A DNA stretch of 34,831 nt from Nanobdellota archaeon (GCA_018819305.1 JAHJQO010000014.1:1-34831); one strand, 5' to 3'; counted from the first letter of the stretch, positions 15,501 to 24,190 are shown. Program-made: numbers and translations. Notes: generated by a model not told the origin, from the letters alone.

Positions 15501-15509
15501 TTTATAAAT
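15501..15509 (+). promoter_or_regulatory. TATA-type promoter of the RHH/giant surface protein operon
   Basis: TTTATAAAT preceded by CGAAAGC, a BRE-like plus TATA arrangement. Transcription would start near 15531, inside the repeat region at 15512-15574. Upstream, 15420-15500 shows nothing else. Confidence 0.6.
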
Positions 15510-15511
15510 AA

Positions 15512-15574
15512 TAACTTATCTAAATTAACTTACTTTGCTAAATTAAATAAGTTATTTAAGTTATCAATAAGTTA
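15512..15574 (+). promoter_or_regulatory. Candidate operator: five TAAGTTA/TAACTTA heptamers
   Basis: TAACTTA at 15512-15518 and 15526-15532 (spacing 14), then the inverse complement TAAGTTA at 15548-15554, 15557-15563 and 15568-15574 (spacing 9 and 11). They lie between the TATA box and the first RHH start at 15588, across the expected transcription start. Ribbon-helix-helix dimers usually bind short repeated or inverted sites about one helical turn apart, so this is a likely autorepressor site. Confidence 0.65.
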
Positions 15575-15587
15575 GTGGGTTATCTGT

Positions 15588-15728
15588 ATGGTTAATATAA
15601 ATATAGAAATTTCTGATGAACTTCACAAAAAAATCAAACTAGCTTCTATAATGCAAGATATCACACTCAAAGATTATGTAATCAAAGTACTGGAAAAACG
15701 AGCAAAAGAATGCAAGACAAAAACATGA
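15588..15728 (+). CDS. Small ribbon-helix-helix DNA-binding protein, copy 1
   Basis: A 46-aa protein: MVNINIEISDELHKKIKLAS, then a helix with ITLKDYVIKVLEKRAKE. The short beta strand with alternating residues, the 'D-LH-KIK-A' first helix and the second helix fit the Arc/CopG ribbon-helix-helix fold, which binds DNA as a dimer. The second gene 16 nt downstream is about half identical, so they arose by duplication and could form hetero-dimers. It follows directly after a cluster of TAAGTTA repeats and is therefore probably an autorepressor that also controls the giant surface protein. Confidence 0.75.
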   Translation: MVNINIEISDELHKKIKLASIMQDITLKDYVIKVLEKRAKECKTKT

Positions 15729-15744
15729 AAGCTAAGGGAAAAAA

Positions 15745-15879
15745 ATGGTAAACATAAATATCGAAGTTCCCGACGAAATACACAAGAAAATCAAGATATT
15801 GGCTGCTATCGAAGGAAAGCTTGTGAAAGATGTAATTGTTAATGCTCTAGAGGAAAGTGTAAAGAATGAGAAAGCTTAA
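15745..15879 (+). CDS. Small ribbon-helix-helix DNA-binding protein, copy 2
   Basis: A 44-aa protein starting MVNINIEVPDEIHKKIKILA and continuing with GKLVKDVIVNALEESVK. It has the same ribbon-helix-helix pattern as copy 1, with identical MVNINIE and HKKIK blocks. AAGGGA lies about 7 nt before the ATG. Its last 14 nt overlap the start of the 1259-aa surface protein in another frame, so translation of the giant protein is probably coupled to it. The tight linkage of two tiny DNA-binding proteins to a structural surface gene is unusual. Confidence 0.75.
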   Translation: MVNINIEVPDEIHKKIKILAAIEGKLVKDVIVNALEESVKNEKA

Positions 15880-18800
15880 AAAAAATAAATTCGGAATAGG
15901 TAAAAAAACTTTGATAACAATTCTGACCAGCATAATTCTCATTATATTGATAAGTATATTCACCATCTCAGTTTCATTCACAAGCAACCCAAGCATAAAT
16001 CCTTCAACAGCATATACAACAAATGATCTTAATTGCAGCTGGATTCCATCTGCAGATGTAAACCAGACCAATGTTAGTTGGTACAAAAATAGCATCCTAT
16101 TTCAAAACAGCACTGTAAGCACAAATTATTCTGTACTGCCTTATCAGAATACTTCTAAAAACCAGGCGTGGATTTGTAATGTTACTTTAAGCAACGGAAC
16201 CAACACAATCACTGTATCAGATTCAATTACAATTACCAACAGTCCTCCTCAAGAACCCGGCGTGTATAATTCATCAAGTCAGGATATTGGCTCCTCAGAG
16301 GTAGTTTATGAAGATCAGACATACATCTATGATATTAACGCAACTGACCCTGATGGAGACACCTTGGCATATCGCCGTTCACCTAGTTCTGCATTCTGTA
16401 CAGTAACAGATGAAGACACCGGTGCTGTAACTTGCTCTCCTACTGCATCTGATTTAGGCGCAGGCAATACAATCGGGCAAATAAATATCACTTTCTGGGC
16501 TGATGATATTGATCCTTTCTTTCCAACATCCAAAGGGCACACAGTATTATTTAATGTAACTCCTGTCAATGATGATCCTAGTTTCAGCCCTTCTCTAGCA
16601 AATCAAACCATTAATGAGAGCCAGATTTTTAATTATTATATCAGCGCAACAGATGAAGAAAGTAACACACCTTATAATTTTACATTTAATGTTACTCCAA
16701 CCCTGGACTTAATTATCACACAGCTTAACACAACATCTGCAATAATACAATTTGATGGAAACCGAACTGCTTCATATAGTGAAGCTGGCAATTATACAAT
16801 TAATGTAACTGTTGTTGATAATGAAAGTGGAAGCAGTAATTCAAGCTTCAATCTGGAAATAAGACAAGTAAACACAGCACCTGTTCTAACAATAATTCCA
16901 ACATATAACAAAACTCAAGGGCAAGAATTAATATTCAATGTCACAGCAACTGATTCTGATGAAAATGACACACTTAACTTTACAATTACACCTAGTGTAT
17001 GCACAATTTCAAATCTATGGACTATCAGCACTACCAATAGCAGCAGCAGTAATGCCCTAGGTTTAGTGAACGAAACGAACTTAACAAATAATCATGTTAT
17101 TTGCAGATATGTAACAATCACAGTCATTGATGACGCTGGAGCTGAGGACTTCCAAGACGTGTTCTTGAACATTTCTAACACAAACGATCCCCCAAACATA
17201 GAAGTCCTTAGCTCTCATTCCAATAATACAGGCAACAACATATCAAATCTCACAGCATATGCAAATGCGCCTTTCTTTTATTATGTAAATGTGACAGACA
17301 TAGATGATCTTACTTATGAAGGAGAAATAATAACATACAGTGACAATTCAAGTGCATTTAACATAAGCAGCACAACAGGAATAATAAGTTTTACACCAAC
17401 ACAAAGCGATGTAGGCAATCACACAATAAATATCACGGCAACTGATGATGGAGGGCTTAGTGATAGTCAAATAATGGTTTTTGAAATTAAAAATAACTCA
17501 ATGCCTGTGCTTGCTTCAATAGGAAATCTTTCCTGTGCTGAAGACAATATATGCTTTTTTGCAATAAACGCTACAGATGCTGACGCAGATAACTTGACTT
17601 TTTCCAGCAATAACACCCTCTTATTCAATCTAACTGACAATAATACAGTCAGCCCGATTGTAAGTGCTTATGTCAATTACACTCCAAATCAAACTTTGGT
17701 TGGAAACCACAGCATCACTGTTACTGTCACAGATACCAGAGGAGCAAGTGACAATGAAACATTTATCATAGAAATCAACAATACAAACGATGCTCCAGTC
17801 ATACAATCATTTAGTTTTCCAACAACCATAGTTGAAACACACGCAGTAAGTCTTTATGTGCAAGCCAATGATGAAGATTATGATGTTGGCACCCAATATA
17901 CAAATGTAAGTGTAAACGGAACTGAATACTCTGAATATGTGACTTTTAACAGCACCAATCTTACTGGAAAGAAATTATACAATATTTCAACTTACCTGAA
18001 CACAAGCAACAATAAAACTTATGCACAGATAATTTTCACGCCGCAAATGGGTGATGCAGGAAACTATTCTGTAAATATAACTGCTACTGATTTTGCAGGT
18101 GCTGTAAACTGGACTGTGAAAAACTTCACTGTATTAAACCGAACCAACCCTCCAAATATAACACAAATAAGACCTTATGGTGAACCAGTAACTTCAACAA
18201 CTGTATTTAATTGGACAAATACAGGTGTATTTGGAGGAGGCACACAAACAGCCATTGAATTCAATGAAAACAGAAATGTATTATACAATATAACTGTAAC
18301 TGATGACACAACTGCAGTTGAAGATCTGACATATAAATGGTATATAGATGGAACTCTAAACAGCACAGCATCAGCCATAAATCTAACATATGGATATTTC
18401 ACATCCGGAACATATAACATAACAGTATATGTATTTGATGATAAGTATGAAAATTCATCCTGGACATGGAACGTCACAGTAAACAATGTAAACAGAGGTC
18501 CAAAATTCCTGAATAATCTAAATAATATTAGTGTAAATACAACTACAGTATACACTGATTATCTGAAAAAAACCACTGTGGTACATTTCATAGATCCTGA
18601 TGATGATCTTAATAGCAACAATGACTTTAGCGCAGGAGAAACTTCAACTTTAACATATACAGTCACTACATGCGCTATTGCCACTCTTACAATTACAGGT
18701 CACTCATTACAGGTTGTTCCTTCCTCAATAGGTTCTTGTACTGTTTATTTTACAGCAGAGGATTCAGACGGTGCAACGAATGTAAGTAATGTTGTCAGAA

Positions 18801-19645
18801 TCAATGTAACAAATATTCCTGAAGCTGAAACTGAAACTCCCCAGCCCTCAAGTGGCGGTGGTGGTGGTGGAAGCAGTCAGGCCATAGTGATTCCCATAAA
18901 CAAAGAAGAAGAAATCCCAAAAGCAATAGAAATCGTTGTTCCAGAACTCATTACAACTTACAAAAACAGGACAATTATTATTCCAGTCATCATACAAAAC
19001 AAATGGAATGGAACACTATCTGAAGTGAGCATAAATGCCAGCACTAATGCTTCATATGTTGAACTGGAACTTAGTGAGAATTATTTCAATGAAATCTTAC
19101 CTGGAGATAAGAAAAATATTACAGTAAAGGTACATAACTATAGACTTGGAGAAAATTATGAAATCAAAATTACAGCAAATGTGAGTAACCCAAAGACTTC
19201 TGATTCTGCCATTGTACTGCTAAACAGCATTCAGCAGTCTGAAGAAGGAGATGATGTTGAGACAAAAGTAACATTTGCACAGGACTTATTAAATGATAAT
19301 CCTGAGTGTTCAGAACTGAATGAACTGTTAGAAAAAGCAATAGAAGAACTTGAAAAAGGTTCCACAGCAGAAGCTTCCAGAATGGTTGACGGAGTAATCC
19401 AGGGCTGTAAATATCTTGTAAGCATATCAAAGAAAGATGAAGAAAGACCAGAAACCATCATAAACAAATTTTTGCAAAAAGAAAATCTCAGATATTTATG
19501 GATGTTCCTTGGAATTATAGCTATTATTATTGTAACCAGTCTGGTTGTCAAAAGAAGAAACATAAAACATATTGAAGAAAAAGAAACAGCAAAAGAAAAA
19601 GAAACAGCAAAAAAAGAAGAAGAAATCAAACCTTACTGGCCTTAA
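15866..19645 (+). CDS. Giant cadherin-like surface protein with C-terminal anchor
   Basis: A 1259-aa protein. A basic N-terminus and hydrophobic helix (about 14-36) act as signal or anchor. About eight Ig/cadherin-like repeats follow (about 45-980), marked by 'NDAP'/'NDDP' linkers, 'VNITATD' strands and 'F-P-...DVGNHTI-ITATDDGG' endings, with dozens of N-x-S/T sites. A poly-Gly hinge (near 995-1003) leads to a NEW3-like beta domain (about 1020-1125), a helical stretch, a membrane helix (about 1211-1229) and a Lys/Glu-rich tail with a repeated KETAKEKETAKK. It likely works in cell contact, as adhesins of host-dependent archaea do. The ATG overlaps the second RHH gene; GAGG lies about 14 nt before it. 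Confidence 0.85.
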   Translation: MRKLKKNKFGIGKKTLITILTSIILIILISIFTISVSFTSNPSINPSTAYTTNDLNCSWIPSADVNQTNVSWYKNSILFQNSTVSTNYSVLPYQNTSKNQAWICNVTLSNGTNTITVSDSITITNSPPQEPGVYNSSSQDIGSSEVVYEDQTYIYDINATDPDGDTLAYRRSPSSAFCTVTDEDTGAVTCSPTASDLGAGNTIGQINITFWADDIDPFFPTSKGHTVLFNVTPVNDDPSFSPSLANQTINESQIFNYYISATDEESNTPYNFTFNVTPTLDLIITQLNTTSAIIQFDGNRTASYSEAGNYTINVTVVDNESGSSNSSFNLEIRQVNTAPVLTIIPTYNKTQGQELIFNVTATDSDENDTLNFTITPSVCTISNLWTISTTNSSSSNALGLVNETNLTNNHVICRYVTITVIDDAGAEDFQDVFLNISNTNDPPNIEVLSSHSNNTGNNISNLTAYANAPFFYYVNVTDIDDLTYEGEIITYSDNSSAFNISSTTGIISFTPTQSDVGNHTINITATDDGGLSDSQIMVFEIKNNSMPVLASIGNLSCAEDNICFFAINATDADADNLTFSSNNTLLFNLTDNNTVSPIVSAYVNYTPNQTLVGNHSITVTVTDTRGASDNETFIIEINNTNDAPVIQSFSFPTTIVETHAVSLYVQANDEDYDVGTQYTNVSVNGTEYSEYVTFNSTNLTGKKLYNISTYLNTSNNKTYAQIIFTPQMGDAGNYSVNITATDFAGAVNWTVKNFTVLNRTNPPNITQIRPYGEPVTSTTVFNWTNTGVFGGGTQTAIEFNENRNVLYNITVTDDTTAVEDLTYKWYIDGTLNSTASAINLTYGYFTSGTYNITVYVFDDKYENSSWTWNVTVNNVNRGPKFLNNLNNISVNTTTVYTDYLKKTTVVHFIDPDDDLNSNNDFSAGETSTLTYTVTTCAIATLTITGHSLQVVPSSIGSCTVYFTAEDSDGATNVSNVVRINVTNIPEAETETPQPSSGGGGGGSSQAIVIPINKEEEIPKAIEIVVPELITTYKNRTIIIPVIIQNKWNGTLSEVSINASTNASYVELELSENYFNEILPGDKKNITVKVHNYRLGENYEIKITANVSNPKTSDSAIVLLNSIQQSEEGDDVETKVTFAQDLLNDNPECSELNELLEKAIEELEKGSTAEASRMVDGVIQGCKYLVSISKKDEERPETIINKFLQKENLRYLWMFLGIIAIIIVTSLVVKRRNIKHIEEKETAKEKETAKKEEEIKPYWP

Positions 19646-19697
19646 ATAATAGTTAAAAAATAAACTAAATAATACACAATTAAACAATTATGCTCGA

Positions 19698-20363
19698 TTA
19701 GACTCCTTTGTTTTGTATAATCTGATAAAGTTCATTTACAGGACCAAAAAAGACTTTTTTCTTTCCATCATCCAATGAATCATACAAACTGATAAGCTCC
19801 TTATAAGCTTTCTTAGCCTTTGAAATGTCAGTATTAGCCCACCTTTTAGAATTATCAAGAAGCATGTTCATCTTAACTATTGTTCTCTCATTTTCAGAAA
19901 GCACTGAGTTATCAAGTTCCAGCAGTTTAGTATGTTCTCGGGAAAACAATTTATGAATAGAATCCTTTAATTTTTTTAGAAAAGAGCTGTCCTGTTGATA
20001 GTGAGTCACAATAAGTTCTTCAACAATTTGTTTAAAATCAACAAGTAATTTCTCGAGTTCTTTTCTTTCCAAAGATGCACTATCATGCTCAACAGCAGAA
20101 ATTTTTTTGAATAATCCATCAACTTTTTTCTGCAGTTCTGGTGTCAGATAAACTCTTTTTAGCTCAGATAACATTTCTTGATGTGTGAATTCATAATCAA
20201 CTTCAAGATATTTTTTAAAGAAGCTCCTGATTAGTTCATAAACCTCTTTTTCAGAAATAAATGCTTTTTTAAGTATTTGATCAGTTCTCTTATGCGCAGC
20301 TCTTTTTAAAATAAGTTTATTAATCTTATTAGAACTAGCATCTTCACCTCTTTTCTCTACCAT
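19698..20363 (-). CDS. Soluble helical protein related to the receptor cytoplasmic domain
   Basis: A 221-aa protein without signal or membrane segment. It is mostly helical (VYELIRSFFKKYLEVDYEFT; ELEKLLVDFKQIVEELI; AKKAYKELISLYDSLDDGKK; VNELYQIIQ). The same order of elements occurs in residues about 470-660 of the 664-aa receptor-like protein: 'LLRYYLTK...FNLDELKEFL', 'LLIEELRNLV', 'KKRYLEMLADYEKL', 'DISRLYHSI'. The similarity is weak but collinear. It is transcribed divergently from moxR across a 149-nt region carrying both promoters. Helical cytoplasmic domains of this kind (DUF4129/DUF4381-like) occur in MoxR-DUF58-VWA loci, so it may be an adaptor of that module. Confidence 0.65.
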   Translation of the reverse strand: MVEKRGEDASSNKINKLILKRAAHKRTDQILKKAFISEKEVYELIRSFFKKYLEVDYEFTHQEMLSELKRVYLTPELQKKVDGLFKKISAVEHDSASLERKELEKLLVDFKQIVEELIVTHYQQDSSFLKKLKDSIHKLFSREHTKLLELDNSVLSENERTIVKMNMLLDNSKRWANTDISKAKKAYKELISLYDSLDDGKKKVFFGPVNELYQIIQNKGV

Positions 20364-20387
20364 ACTACTACAATTTAGTTAGTCAAG

Positions 20388-20400
20388 GTATATAAATTTT
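20388..20400 (-). promoter_or_regulatory. TATA-type promoter of the adaptor-like gene
   Basis: The minus strand reads AAAATTTATATAC, centred about 31 nt before the ATG at 20363. Confidence 0.45.
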
Positions 20401-20478
20401 ATGTTCTATAACGACAGATGTGAAAAAGATCTAGAAAAAAAGAAAATTTATCACAATTATAAGAAAATATAAGAAAAG

Positions 20479-20487
20479 TTTTTATAT
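20479..20487 (+). promoter_or_regulatory. TATA-type promoter of the moxR unit
   Basis: TTTTTATAT, centred 30 nt before the ATG at 20513; a leaderless start is likely. Confidence 0.5.
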
Positions 20488-20512
20488 GAGTATTGATAAA
20501 ACATGAATTAGT

Positions 20513-21532
20513 ATGTCGAGTAATACAGAAAAAGAGGTGGGTCTAAAGACTACTCCGGAAATTGAGGAAAAGATTCAGCTCTATCAAGCAAAATTCAGGG
20601 AAATAAAAGCAGAAATAGGTAAAATTGTTATTGGGCAGCATGAAGTAATTGGCGGTCTGATTGAAGCCCTGATTTCTAATGGTCATACTTTGGTAGAAGG
20701 AATTCCCGGAATTGGAAAAACTCTTTTAGTAAAAACTTTAGCTCGAATTACTGGTTGTGCATTTAGCAGAATCCAGTTCACACCAGACCTGCTGCCAACA
20801 GACATTGTAGGTATAACAACATATGAAGAAGGCAAAGGATTTTTTACAGTCAAAGGACCTATTTTTGCTAACTTTGTTCTTGCAGACGAAATTAACAGAA
20901 GTCCTCCAAAAGTACAGTCTGCTCTGCTTGAAAGCATGCAGGAGCGTCAGGTCACAATTGGTAAAGAGACTTTTAAACTTCCATCTCCTTTCTTTGTTAT
21001 GGCAACACAAAACCCAGTTGAACAGTTGGGAACATATAAGCTGCCCGAAGCACAGGTTGACAGGTTTCTTTACAAGCTGATGATGACGTATCCTAATCCT
21101 GAAGAAGAACTCAAAATCCTAAAGACCAACATCACTCTTTTTGATTTTGAAGATTTTGACTTAAGAAGAGTGCTGACACCAGATGAAATAAGCAAGGCGC
21201 AGGATTTTGTGAAAAAGATTTATCTTGACCCTAAACTTGAAAACTATATAATCAATATTGTTGAAGCAACACGAAAGCCTGCAAAATATGATGTTAAGCT
21301 GGGAAAGTATATTGAATTTGGAGGAAGTCCAAGAAGCAGCATTGCTTTATACATCTCTTCAAAAGCACATGCCCTTCTCAAAGGAAGAGGCTATGTGATT
21401 GCTCATGACGTCAAAGAAGTCGCTTATAATTGTCTTAGACATAGAATTCTACTTAACTTCGAAGGAGAAGCAGAAGGTATAAAAACAGAAGATATCATAA
21501 AAGAGATATTAGAGAAAGTTCCAATTATATAA
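20513..21532 (+). CDS. MoxR-family AAA+ ATPase
   Basis: A 339-aa AAA+ ATPase of the MoxR family, chaperone-like enzymes that act with VWA proteins to mature or activate partner complexes. Motifs: IGQHEVIGGLIEALISNGH lead-in, Walker A GIPGIGKT (63-70), FTPDLLPTDIVG, Walker B VLADEIN (D125/E126) followed by RSPPKVQSALLESMQE, sensor-1 MATQNPVEQLGTY (N167), LPEAQVDRF, and sensor-2 GGSPRSS. Length is normal. The DUF58 gene follows after 52 nt and the VWA gene after that, the standard order. The first about 20 residues are variable and polar. Confidence 0.95.
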   Translation: MSSNTEKEVGLKTTPEIEEKIQLYQAKFREIKAEIGKIVIGQHEVIGGLIEALISNGHTLVEGIPGIGKTLLVKTLARITGCAFSRIQFTPDLLPTDIVGITTYEEGKGFFTVKGPIFANFVLADEINRSPPKVQSALLESMQERQVTIGKETFKLPSPFFVMATQNPVEQLGTYKLPEAQVDRFLYKLMMTYPNPEEELKILKTNITLFDFEDFDLRRVLTPDEISKAQDFVKKIYLDPKLENYIINIVEATRKPAKYDVKLGKYIEFGGSPRSSIALYISSKAHALLKGRGYVIAHDVKEVAYNCLRHRILLNFEGEAEGIKTEDIIKEILEKVPII

Positions 21533-21584
21533 AAATTCGAAGTGACAGCAAAGAAAGTTTTGCTTTGATTAAAACTGAATTAAA

Positions 21585-22487
21585 ATGCCTATTAAAGAAC
21601 TTAAAATTGACTTGACACCGCATATTCAAAGAGTCAAGTTAAAACCAAGAAGAGATATTCTTAATAGAGTTCTTGAGGGAAACTGGAGTACAATTTTCAA
21701 AGGTCAGGGCTTGGAATTTGCAGGTTTCCGTGCATATACTTATGGTGATGATGCCAGCAAGATTGACTGGGGTGCCAGCCTTAGAGCGCATGATATCCTG
21801 GTTCGAGAGCTTGAGGAATATCATAATTTTAATGTATTTTTCCTTGTGGATGTAAGCAATAGCATGCTGTTCTCTTCTACAGATACTGGAAAACTCAAAG
21901 CAGAATATGCTGCTGAACTTGCTTTCAGTTTATGTTATGCAATGATGCAAAGCGGAGATGCTATCGGACTTGGAATGTTCAATGATAAGTTAGTAACAAA
22001 AATTCCTCCTAATTTAGGCAAAGGAGCTTATTATCAAATTCTAAGGGCTCTGTCAAACAAGAATAATTATGGGGGTGATTTTGATTTGACAAAAGCACTT
22101 CTGTATGTGCGAAGTTTCTTAAAAGAAAGAAGTGTCATCATATTAATTTCGGATTTTATAGGCTTACAAGAAGGATGGCACAGTTATTTAAATATATTAT
22201 CTGGCATCTATGACATCATCGGTATAATGGTAAGAGATCCCAGGGACTCATTTATGCCGCAAAGCTCAGGACAATACCTGATCGAAGATCCTTTTTCAAA
22301 TGAAAAACTATATATTGATTCTCATCAATATGCAAAAGTATATCGAAAAGAGACAAAAAAAGAAGAAGAGTTCATCAGAAGCAGTTTTGAAAAAGCCAAA
22401 CTCGGATTTATACAACTAAGAACAGATGAGGACTTCCAAGAGCCTATTATGAAATATTTTAGAAAAAGACTGACATTAACAAGATAA
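21585..22487 (+). CDS. DUF58 family protein with VWA-like fold
   Basis: A 300-aa protein of the DUF58 family, the usual partner of MoxR. The hallmark FAGFRAYTYGDDASKIDWGA (46-65) is followed by REL and FFLVDVSNSM (D89, S91, S93: a MIDAS-like DxSxS set), ILISDF and a late DEDF. It is shorter than bacterial DUF58 proteins because it lacks the two N-terminal membrane helices, so it should be cytoplasmic. It probably binds a metal and forms a complex with the MoxR ATPase. It is co-directional with moxR (52-nt gap) and the VWA gene (68-nt gap). Confidence 0.92.
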   Translation: MPIKELKIDLTPHIQRVKLKPRRDILNRVLEGNWSTIFKGQGLEFAGFRAYTYGDDASKIDWGASLRAHDILVRELEEYHNFNVFFLVDVSNSMLFSSTDTGKLKAEYAAELAFSLCYAMMQSGDAIGLGMFNDKLVTKIPPNLGKGAYYQILRALSNKNNYGGDFDLTKALLYVRSFLKERSVIILISDFIGLQEGWHSYLNILSGIYDIIGIMVRDPRDSFMPQSSGQYLIEDPFSNEKLYIDSHQYAKVYRKETKKEEEFIRSSFEKAKLGFIQLRTDEDFQEPIMKYFRKRLTLTR

Positions 22488-22555
22488 ACAAGATTATTGA
22501 TTTAACTAAAAAAAAAAAAACTAAAAAAATATAAAATAATAAAAAGCAAGAGAAA

Positions 22556-23515
22556 ATGATTGATATAACATTTGAAAACCCAATGTATCTCTGGTATTTG
22601 TTAAGTATTCCTTTACTCATCTATACTCACTTCTACTTATTCAAACATTCGAAAAAAACTGCTATGAAATTTGCTAATTTTGCAGCATTAAGAAGAGTCA
22701 CAGGAAAACACCTCATAACCAAGAATATCATTGTCCTTATTATAAGAGTTGTAATTCTTATCAGCCTTATTATTGCCGCCAGCGGCGGAGAGCTATGGTA
22801 TGAAGGCAAAGTTAATCAGAATGATTTTGTGATTGCAATTGATACAAGTGCAAGCATGGCTGCTCAGGATATCAGCCCTACACGACTTGAAGCAGCAAAA
22901 GAAGCAGCAATAGAATTTGTAGGTAGTCTCGGATCAAGGTCAAACATTGGAATTATTAGTTTTTCAGGAACAACATTTGTCGAAACCATACCTATTGATA
23001 ACATGAATAGTATAAAAAAAACAATTGAAAATATTGATGTTGCCAAAACAGGAGGTACAGATATTGCAGGCGCAATAATTACTGGAACAAATCTTCTGCT
23101 TCCTTATGAAAAAGGAAAAACCATTGTTTTAATAACAGATGGCAGCAACACAGTAGGTGCATTTATTACAGACAGTGTAGCAAGCAGCATTGCATATGCA
23201 GTAAGCAAGCATGTTATAGTGCATAGTATTGGTGTAGGTTCAGATGCAGGTCCTATAGGGTACTTGCCAGAATATTACAATATATCTGCTGTTTTTCATG
23301 GAGATACTTTAGAAGAGATAAGTAATCAAACAGGTGGCTTTTATTTTCAAGCTAATAACAAAGGAGAACTCATACAGGCCTATCGTCAAATAAGTGAAGC
23401 TTCAGACATAGGGTTTATACCTTTAAACCTAAGCTATGGTTTAATACTAATTGCTCTGCTGCTTTTATTTGTTGAATGGGGCTTGCTCAGCACAAGATTC
23501 AGAAAAATACCCTAA
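22556..23515 (+). CDS. BatA-like membrane VWA-domain protein
   Basis: A 319-aa protein with the BatA/BatB layout: FENPMYLWYLLSIPLLI membrane helix (about 10-28), second helix (57-76), a VWA domain with a complete MIDAS (IDTSASM with D96, S98, S100; TGGTDIAGAI; TDGSNT), and a last membrane helix (about 296-313). The VWA domain would face outside, where it may bind envelope proteins while MoxR and DUF58 act inside. Batteries of this type assemble or regulate surface complexes in bacteria. A short A-rich stretch before the ATG (22500-22555) may hold a weak promoter. The bacterial BatB/BatD partners are not seen. Confidence 0.93.
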   Translation: MIDITFENPMYLWYLLSIPLLIYTHFYLFKHSKKTAMKFANFAALRRVTGKHLITKNIIVLIIRVVILISLIIAASGGELWYEGKVNQNDFVIAIDTSASMAAQDISPTRLEAAKEAAIEFVGSLGSRSNIGIISFSGTTFVETIPIDNMNSIKKTIENIDVAKTGGTDIAGAIITGTNLLLPYEKGKTIVLITDGSNTVGAFITDSVASSIAYAVSKHVIVHSIGVGSDAGPIGYLPEYYNISAVFHGDTLEEISNQTGGFYFQANNKGELIQAYRQISEASDIGFIPLNLSYGLILIALLLLFVEWGLLSTRFRKIP

Positions 23516-23577
23516 TCTCATTTTGATATCATTTATTCATTGAATTTTCCCTCCTGGTCTAAAGCAGGCAATCAAAA

Positions 23578-23587
23578 GTTTTATAAA
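23578..23587 (+). promoter_or_regulatory. TATA-type promoter of the DUF212 gene
   Basis: GTTTTATAAA, centred 29 nt before the ATG at 23612, fitting a leaderless transcript. Confidence 0.5.
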
Positions 23588-23611
23588 ATTGAAAGATAAA
23601 AATAAATAAGA

Positions 23612-24025
23612 ATGATAAACGAACTTATTTTTGGAATTGTTATAGCTTGGGTTCTGGCAAACATAATAAAAGCCATTATTAACTGGATAAAAGAAAAAAA
23701 AATAAGCCATAGGGTTTTCATTTACGACGGAGGTATGCCTTCTTCACACACAGTCTCTGTTGCTGCCTTATCTGCTGGAATTTACTTGGAAACAGGATTT
23801 TCTATTTTATTTATAATGAGCGTTGTAATAACTTTAATTGTGATAAATGATGCCCTTAAAGTAAGATGGATTACGGAAGAACAATCCCGAGCTATAAACA
23901 AATTGACTCAGGGCAAAAAAGGTTTCAAGAAAATGAGTGAACACGTAGGTCATAGGCCTGTTGAAGTGTTTGTTGGTCTGCTCATCGGAATAATAGTTCC
24001 AATCATTGTTTATGCCATAATATGA
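23612..24025 (+). CDS. Divergent PAP2-family (DUF212) membrane protein
   Basis: A 137-aa membrane protein with about four helices and the DUF212 signature: IYDGGMPSSHTVSVAALS (Ser-Ser-His motif near 43-48), VINDALKVR, EEQSRAINKL, and EHVGHRPVEVFVGLLIG. The family is related to type 2 phosphatidic acid phosphatases, but whether it has phosphatase activity is not established. A likely role is in membrane lipid or isoprenoid-phosphate metabolism. It is a separate unit with its own TATA box, ending 73 nt before tRNA-Thr. Confidence 0.9.
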   Translation: MINELIFGIVIAWVLANIIKAIINWIKEKKISHRVFIYDGGMPSSHTVSVAALSAGIYLETGFSILFIMSVVITLIVINDALKVRWITEEQSRAINKLTQGKKGFKKMSEHVGHRPVEVFVGLLIGIIVPIIVYAII

Positions 24026-24063
24026 GCTTTAGATAAGGGATTTAGTGGCTTAAGTATAGAAAC

Positions 24064-24073
24064 TTTTTTAAAC
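24064..24073 (+). promoter_or_regulatory. TATA-type promoter of tRNA-Thr
   Basis: TTTTTTAAAC, centred about 30 nt before the tRNA 5' end at 24099, the normal spacing for archaeal stable RNA genes. Confidence 0.5.
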
Positions 24074-24098
24074 CGTTTTCTTGTTCTTATAAGCTAAT

Positions 24099-24190
24099 GC
24101 CCCTGTAGCATAGCGGCTAGTGCAGTGGACTTGTACGGCAAAACAGCCAAAGTAATCCACAGGTCCCCGGTTCAAATCCGGGCAGGGGCT
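24099..24190 (+). tRNA. tRNA-Thr (anticodon TGT) with a 19-nt intron
   Basis: The acceptor stem GCCCCTG pairs with CAGGGGC, with discriminator T at 24190; no CCA is encoded. D stem GCA/TGC around TAGCGGCTAG; anticodon stem GTGGA/TCCAC; T stem CCCGG/CCGGG with loop TTCAAAT. The anticodon loop is 26 nt; removing 19 nt leaves CTTGTAA, anticodon TGT for threonine ACA codons. Because GTA flanks both junctions, four registers give the same mature loop, for example cutting after CTT or after CTTGTA. The intron can form GGC-AAAACA-GCC above TAC/GTA with an AAA bulge, a relaxed bulge-helix-bulge. The tRNA 3' end is duplicated downstream. Confidence 0.93.

Noticed and set aside
15548-15574. CRISPR-like repeat
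   Set aside because: The repeat unit is 7 nt with spacers of 2 and 4 nt; this fits an operator, not a CRISPR array. No CRISPR array was seen anywhere in the window.
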